A stretch of DNA of 64,000 nt from Phaeodactylibacter sp. (lineage in GTDB: Bacteria; Bacteroidota; Bacteroidia; Chitinophagales; Saprospiraceae), in assembly GCF_022763345.1 (NCBI RefSeq), contig NZ_JALEGS010000050.1:154959-218958 (forward strand), given 5' to 3'. The notes under the pieces are model-generated. The model was not told the origin of the DNA and did not search any database. It saw only the letters and a program-made list of their open reading frames with translations. A program made the position numbers and the translations under genes. The number at the start of each line of letters is the position of its first letter. Position 1 is the first letter of the stretch. Of this stretch, positions 59,888-64,000 are shown one piece after another.

Positions 59888-61116
59888 CAGCCTTCTATGA
59901 TTTCCTTACGAAAATCTTCTGCCAGGCGGATCATATACTCGGGTGCCAGTTCCATCAGCGCTTTGTCCTGAATAGCCTCCCGGTCGGGCGCGTACTGCCG
60001 GTTGGGGAGGTTGCGGAACTTGGCCGCCCAGTCATCGGGCAGTTTATCGAGGCTGAGCACGGTACCGTCGCCCCAGATGGCGGGGTCCATCTTGCGGTAC
60101 TGCGCCTCCGGAGAGATCATGAAATTAGCGACCACCATGGCAGCAGCTTTGTTGCCCGAGTGTTTGACAATGCCCAGGTAATGGGAATTTTGAATGGTAC
60201 CCGGCTCCCAGACATAGCCGCGGGCGCTCTCCGGGAAGACGCCCTGCAGTACTTTGTTGTCCACTTCGCAGTCGTTATTGCTCATGGTGAAGTGCAGCTC
60301 GCCATTGGCAAACATTTGATGCATGGGCGCTACGCCTTCCGGGAAGGACTGCCCTTCCTTCCAAAGGTAAGGCTTGAGCTCGCGCAGGTAGTCCCACAGC
60401 TGCGGGGCGTACTGACCGTATTTGGTTTCGTCGAAGTCGCCAGCCAGCGCCTCCCCCCCGCCCGCAATATCAATCAGCAGGGCTTTGAGGAAGGTCAGCC
60501 CCGTAAAACGGGTGTCGATAGTAAAGGTGCCGGGATGCTTTTTGGCATAAGCCAGCAACTCCTGCCGGTCCTGCGGTGGATTGGGCGTGCGCAGGGTATC
60601 GTAAATGATGGCCATCTGCACGTTGCCCCAGGGACATTCGTACCCGTCCACCGGCTGCTGAAAGTCGACGCCAATAAAGGGATTGTCCAGATCAATGTAC
60701 TGCGCATTGGGCAGTTGCTCCGTCCATGGGCCATGCAGCCCTTTGATCTGCCGCAGCTGATAGAAGGTCTCCCCGTTGATCCACATCATATCTACTTCGC
60801 TCTCGGTTTTGCCGGCCTGCAGCTCTGCCATCATCGTCTGTACGATGGTCGAACCCTGCCCGCTTACGATGTTGAGCTCGATGCCGTAGCGCTCCTTCAC
60901 CTCCGGCTTCAAGTAGTTCTGCATGTAGTCGTTGATGAGGGGGTCGCCGGTCCACATCATGTGAGTCAGGGTGGCGCCTTTGGCTTCGGCTTCGATGGCT
61001 TCCCAGCTCATTTTGGAGAGGTTTTGCTCCGGCTCCCCCGCCTGCTCTGCGGTGCATCCAGCCAATAGCCATAGCAACAATAGGCTTACGCAAAAAGTAA
61101 TTGTTCTGGACATCAT
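59887..61116 (-). CDS. ABC transporter substrate-binding lipoprotein, YnjB family
   Basis: The 409-residue lipoprotein (signal FCVSLLLLWLLAGC) resembles E. coli YnjB along its length: VKERYGIELNIV, VDMMWINGETFYQL, PWGNVQMAIIY, LWDYLRELKPYLWKEGQSFP and VANFMISPEAQYRKMDPAIW have clear counterparts there. YnjBCD is related to thiamine and iron importers, but its ligand is not established. ATG 61116 or 61113 begins the signal peptide; upstream in-frame starts would hide it. It follows the NmrA-type gene by 4 bases. Confidence 0.9.
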   Translation of the reverse strand: MMSRTITFCVSLLLLWLLAGCTAEQAGEPEQNLSKMSWEAIEAEAKGATLTHMMWTGDPLINDYMQNYLKPEVKERYGIELNIVSGQGSTIVQTMMAELQAGKTESEVDMMWINGETFYQLRQIKGLHGPWTEQLPNAQYIDLDNPFIGVDFQQPVDGYECPWGNVQMAIIYDTLRTPNPPQDRQELLAYAKKHPGTFTIDTRFTGLTFLKALLIDIAGGGEALAGDFDETKYGQYAPQLWDYLRELKPYLWKEGQSFPEGVAPMHQMFANGELHFTMSNNDCEVDNKVLQGVFPESARGYVWEPGTIQNSHYLGIVKHSGNKAAAMVVANFMISPEAQYRKMDPAIWGDGTVLSLDKLPDDWAAKFRNLPNRQYAPDREAIQDKALMELAPEYMIRLAEDFRKEIIEG

Positions 61117-61120
61117 TTTA

Positions 61121-62041
61121 TTATTCTGTTTTTTGGTCCGGTACTGCCGCCGGCTTGTTCCATGCAGCTGCCCCACCAGCCTGAGCATACGCTCGCAGCG
61201 TAATCTGCGGCTTGCCCAGCGCATTCCAGGTTTCAGCTGCTTCAAATTTTTCCGGGTAACGGTTCAATGCCTTTACGATTTTCGCGCCGTAGTTAAAGGT
61301 ATTGGTAAAATTACCCAAGAAGCCGAGTAAACCGTAAGGCAGCTTGCTAATACTAAGCTGCTCCCGCTCAAAATACTGGGTGAAAATCGCTGCGGCTTCA
61401 TCAGCGGTGTAGGCCTGTGGGCCCTGTATGACGTATTCCCTGCTTTGGCCCTCAAACTGTCGGAATGCCTGGCTCACCTGTCGGGCATAATCCCGCCCGG
61501 CGATGAAATGCATGGGATGTTCTGATTTTCCCGCAAGGGTGATCCGGTTTCCCTGCCGATAATTGCCTTGGTCGAAGTTTTCCATGAAGGTTGAAGGATA
61601 GAACAACAGATACGGCAGGCCGCTCTCCCGGATACGGCGGACTGTTTGGTTTTTTAGTTCAAATGCCCACCAGTCGAATCCTTGCATGCCTTGGTACCTC
61701 TGTACCAGGGAAGACAAATAACCGACCCCCTTGATAGAATGCTTGCCAGCAGCCTGCAGCAGGGCTTGTACGCCTTCCCGCTCTGGCTGATAATCTTTGC
61801 GCCCGGTGGCGGGGTCTACCGACAGGCTAATGTAGGCCAGGTCGCTTCCTTCAAGTGTGCGGTTTACGGCAGCTTTGTCTTTCAAGTCGCCTTTTAGGAT
61901 ACGAATGTCAGGATGTAATTGCCCTTCTGCCTTGGAAGGGTCACGCAACAGGGCGCGGACTTCAAATCCCTGTAGTGCGAGTTCATTGGCTACCGGCTGC
62001 CCTAACATGCCTGTAGCTCCAAAAAATGCTATGGTTTTCAT
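61121..62041 (-). CDS. NmrA-family NAD(P)-binding protein
   Basis: The 306-residue protein begins MKTIAFFGATGMLGQPVANE, a Rossmann GxxGxxG motif of atypical short-chain dehydrogenases. Other blocks are ILKGDLKDKAAVNRTLEGSD, GVGYLSSLVQRYQG and YLLFYPSTFMENF, typical of NmrA/HSCARG-type sensors or quinone reductases. ATG 62041 begins the fold; an upstream in-frame start would add a Cys-rich tail. It is divergent from the HxlR regulator, a common arrangement for redox-responsive pairs, and leads directly into the ABC importer genes. Confidence 0.9.
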   Translation of the reverse strand: MKTIAFFGATGMLGQPVANELALQGFEVRALLRDPSKAEGQLHPDIRILKGDLKDKAAVNRTLEGSDLAYISLSVDPATGRKDYQPEREGVQALLQAAGKHSIKGVGYLSSLVQRYQGMQGFDWWAFELKNQTVRRIRESGLPYLLFYPSTFMENFDQGNYRQGNRITLAGKSEHPMHFIAGRDYARQVSQAFRQFEGQSREYVIQGPQAYTADEAAAIFTQYFEREQLSISKLPYGLLGFLGNFTNTFNYGAKIVKALNRYPEKFEAAETWNALGKPQITLRAYAQAGGAAAWNKPAAVPDQKTE

Positions 62042-62107
62042 AACGCTGTTGTGATTGGTTTGAAAACTGCAAGCTAGGGCCAGTAGCATCAACAGACAAG
62101 CGATGCG

Positions 62108-62127
62108 CACGGACAAAAAAGTCCGTG
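62108..62127. promoter_or_regulatory. Putative HxlR operator palindrome
   Basis: Two 7-bp arms (62108-62114, 62121-62127) form a perfect palindrome around six A residues, in the 142-base gap between the divergent NmrA-type and HxlR genes. A dimeric winged-helix regulator could bind it and control both sides. Confidence 0.5.
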
Positions 62128-62183
62128 ATACAACAGGGGGGCTGCCAGTCAGATTTATTAATTTTATTGCAAACGTTCCTGTC

Positions 62184-62561
62184 ATGAAAAAACAATTCAA
62201 ATCAAAATATCCGGTCGACCTCTCTATCACCGATGATCAGGGCCGGCCGCTCAACTACTGCGGCATCCGCTGCGCTATGGAAGTCCTTGGCGGAAAATGG
62301 AAACTGCTGATCGTGGCTGAGCTGGCAAAAGGGGCTTCCCGATACAGCGAGCTCAAGCGCAGCATTCCGGAAATCTCCGAGAAAATGCTCACCCGATCTT
62401 TGCGGGAACTCGAACTGCACGAACTTGTCCACAAGACTAGCGAAGGGGTTTCCAAATACCAACTCACTGAGTATGGCCAAAGCGTACTGCCGCTGCTTAA
62501 AGCACTATTCGACTGGGGCGAAAAGCATATCGAATTGCACCACGACCTGATTTTCCATTAA
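62184..62561 (+). CDS. HxlR-family transcriptional regulator
   Basis: The 125-residue winged-helix protein has the family core YCGIRCAMEVLGGKWKLLIV, followed by RYSELKRSIPEISEKMLTRS and LRELELHELV. C-x-x-x-C residues before the GGKWK block could sense redox or electrophiles, as in HypR and YodB relatives. ATG 62184 is preferred because the conserved domain begins soon after it and the operator palindrome lies upstream. It diverges from the NmrA/ABC cluster and probably represses it. Confidence 0.93.
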   Translation: MKKQFKSKYPVDLSITDDQGRPLNYCGIRCAMEVLGGKWKLLIVAELAKGASRYSELKRSIPEISEKMLTRSLRELELHELVHKTSEGVSKYQLTEYGQSVLPLLKALFDWGEKHIELHHDLIFH

Positions 62562-62562
62562 T

Positions 62563-63207
62563 TCAATTCTCCCAGGCTACGCCATAATCCGCCGCCTGCA
62601 TCTCAAACCGACCCACCGGCTTCACGCCGCACAGCCATTCGGTGAGCTTGTCGACGTAATGATCGAGATGGGTAATTTGTTGAATACCGTGCTCCACAAT
62701 CGGGTCGAGGGTGGTCACGAAAAGGGTTCCGCCGTAGTGGTTCGTTTCCCAGGAGATGACCTCGCCCTTGCCATTGGTCTGTACGATGCGGGCGTGCTCC
62801 GGTATGCGGGTGTATACGCCGTGGGTGTGCCAGCAGGCGTGGCGGGCACTCAACCCTTCGTAGACCGGATGGCTGTAGTCGGTTTGGGATACGGGCGGAT
62901 TGTTAGGGTCTTTTACCCACCAGTAGTTATTGACCGGGCGGTCCTCCCACTGCGCATCGAGCCAGTCGGCGGAGCTGTCGCCTGCCACGAAAACCTTTCC
63001 GCCCTGTTTCAGGAAGTCGTAAATGAGGCCTTTGCGCTCCCGAATCGCCGCCTGATTGGACTGAAAGGGCACGGCGATGGCTTTGAGGCCCTGCAGGGAG
63101 GCTTCCGTGAGGTCGTGAATGTACAGCAGCCGGTACAGGTGCTGGTATTTTCCCGCTTTCGCGAAAGCGTACTGTGACCAGACGCCGTTGAAGAGTAATC
63201 CTATCAT
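62563..63207 (-). CDS. GATase1-like (ThuA-type fold) protein A
   Basis: The 214-residue protein resembles class I glutamine-amidotransferase-like or ThuA-type folds: LKAIAVPFQSNQAAIRERKG, LIYDFLKQGGKVFVAGDSSA, and a late HTHGVYTRIPEHARI. The classical nucleophilic Cys of GATases is not at the expected elbow (FVAGDSS), so it is probably not an amidotransferase. It overlaps protein B by four bases and appears to be a distant paralogue of it. The product may be enzymatic or carbohydrate-related; the function is unknown. Confidence 0.65.
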   Translation of the reverse strand: MIGLLFNGVWSQYAFAKAGKYQHLYRLLYIHDLTEASLQGLKAIAVPFQSNQAAIRERKGLIYDFLKQGGKVFVAGDSSADWLDAQWEDRPVNNYWWVKDPNNPPVSQTDYSHPVYEGLSARHACWHTHGVYTRIPEHARIVQTNGKGEVISWETNHYGGTLFVTTLDPIVEHGIQQITHLDHYVDKLTEWLCGVKPVGRFEMQAADYGVAWEN

Positions 63208-63827
63208 AATACTGGTGTTTTGATGAGTTTGGTGAGTAAATTGTGGTACAGCCGGGTCAGGCCTTCCATAGAGCCTGTATCGTCGGTGGTACCGTAAGCG
63301 TAATCGCCCAGCGGGCCGCTGGCGGTGGCGAAGATCGTGCCCGGCGTGGTCTGCTCATCGAGCAGCATAATGCAGCGCCCCCAGGTATCGGCAACCACTA
63401 CTTCCGCCTGGGGAGCAGGCTGAATGTAGCCGCAGGCCCACCAGCCGCTGATGCCGTTGGAGAAGATGAAGTGGTCGAGGTCCACGCCTTCAAACAGCCC
63501 GTAGCGGTCGGCTTTCAGGGTGTAGCGGATATCGATGGTCTTTTTGCTGTTGTCCGCCACCCACTGACTGCCGGGCAGCCAGTGGGTAAACCATCCGTCG
63601 AAGCAAAAGAGGGTTTTCCCCTGATTCAGAAAGCGTTGTACAGCTTCCCGCCAGCGGTACATGGCCACCTGATCGGTGCCGTTGGGCACGACGAGCAGGT
63701 CGTAGGGGCTGAAGTCCGGCGCGGTGGCCTGATGGGTGGGCAGGAAATCGTACTGCACGTGCGGCTGATCGAGGTAGCTCTCGCGGAGCCCGACGATGCC
63801 GTTGTCGATGACGGCTGCTTTGATCAT
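63204..63827 (-). CDS. GATase1-like (ThuA-type fold) protein B
   Basis: The 207-residue protein has the same layout as protein A: KAAVIDNGIVGLRESYLDQP, YDLLVVPNGTDQVAMYRWRE, AVQRFLNQGKTLFCFDGWFT (Cys at the elbow position) and a C-terminal beta region. ATG 63827 is chosen over an in-frame TTG seven codons upstream. It is the first gene of the pair, with its stop overlapping the start of A. Family assignment is tentative. Confidence 0.62.
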   Translation of the reverse strand: MIKAAVIDNGIVGLRESYLDQPHVQYDFLPTHQATAPDFSPYDLLVVPNGTDQVAMYRWREAVQRFLNQGKTLFCFDGWFTHWLPGSQWVADNSKKTIDIRYTLKADRYGLFEGVDLDHFIFSNGISGWWACGYIQPAPQAEVVVADTWGRCIMLLDEQTTPGTIFATASGPLGDYAYGTTDDTGSMEGLTRLYHNLLTKLIKTPVL

Positions 63828-64000
63828 GGTGGTGGTATTATTTTTCAATAATTACTTACATGCGACCTCTACGAGGTCGGTTTCTTTGATGTTAGCCGGG
63901 GGTTACTAACGTGGGACTTCTAACGAAGTCTGATTTTTCTCCTCGACTGCGTGAAACCTGTCTACCCAGTAAAGCCAGGTAGAGCAACATGCTACTAAAC
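63828..64000. repeat. Hairpin repeats of TAC/TAAC-loop type
   Basis: This 173-base end region shows no gene. It holds a perfect 7-bp hairpin with a TAC loop (63863-63869/63873-63879) and a 6-bp hairpin with a TAAC loop (63915-63920/63925-63930). A weaker 5-bp stem (CTACC/GGTAG) lies near 63961-63982. The layout (GACC/GACTT arms around TAC or TAAC) recalls REP-like palindromes of Bacteroidota and differs from the array at 58.1 kb. Confidence 0.6.

Noticed and set aside
60160..61068. Long ORF antisense to the YnjB-like gene
   Set aside because: The binding-protein frame has a lipoprotein signal and family-wide similarity to YnjB.

Overview
The window looks like chromosomal DNA of a Bacteroidota bacterium, most likely a marine or saline member of the Saprospiria (Lewinella-like). 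The reasons are: C-terminal type IX secretion (T9SS) sorting domains on several exported proteins, a DUF1800/DUF1501 pair, promoters of the Bacteroidota form TTG-N19-22-TAnnTTTG, no clear Shine-Dalgarno sequences, a CCDC81-type HU/SPOR fusion, and a concentration of Na+/H+ antiporters. No rRNA, tRNA, CRISPR array, phage or transposase was seen. Genus-level assignment is inference.

Layout. 0-8 kb: the end of a subtilisin-like protease, a lineage-specific protein, a dockerin/cohesin-type T9SS protein, an M28 peptidase, two coiled-coil proteins and an ECF sigma factor with its probable anti-sigma partner. 8-12.7 kb: a lipoprotein pullulanase with a sugar MFS transporter, then an HU/SPOR protein. 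12.9-22.7 kb: methionine synthase, then a minus-strand run (CoA transferase, MscS channel, DUF2383-like protein, Clp-like double AAA ATPase, DUF819 transporter). 22.7-33.5 kb: NAD(P)HX repair enzyme, PurU, M1 peptidase, an ELWxxDGT-repeat surface protein, a glycerophosphodiesterase lipoprotein, a secreted protein and RecQ. 33.5-45.3 kb: a highly structured intergenic stretch, a class III nucleotide cyclase, the complete seven-gene mrpABCDEFG antiporter operon, an M20 peptidase, NhaA and a baeRF-type protein. 45.4-54.6 kb: a TPR lipoprotein, then DUF1800, DUF1501-dockerin and a 1202-residue multidomain T9SS protein in one operon. 54.6-64 kb: a decayed AAA/PD-(D/E)XK gene, then a minus-strand cluster with a YnjBCD-type ABC importer, a radical SAM protein and two Rossmann reductases, an HxlR regulator diverging from it, and a pair of GATase1-like genes.

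How the genes work together. pulA and the MFS gene plausibly form an alpha-glucan degradation and uptake unit. Mrp and NhaA, separated only by a peptidase, suggest heavy reliance on sodium/proton exchange. The DUF1800/DUF1501/1202-residue operon probably builds a cell-surface assembly, with a dockerin-like end on one product and a cohesin-like start on the next.

The best candidates for something undescribed are: the ABC-importer/radical-SAM/GATase1-like locus (55.7-63.8 kb); the cohesin/dockerin surface operon; an alternating higher-order hairpin repeat array that supplies codons at both edges of two transporter genes; and the hairpin-rich segment upstream of the cyclase. All functions are read from sequence motifs and recalled family features; no search was run.
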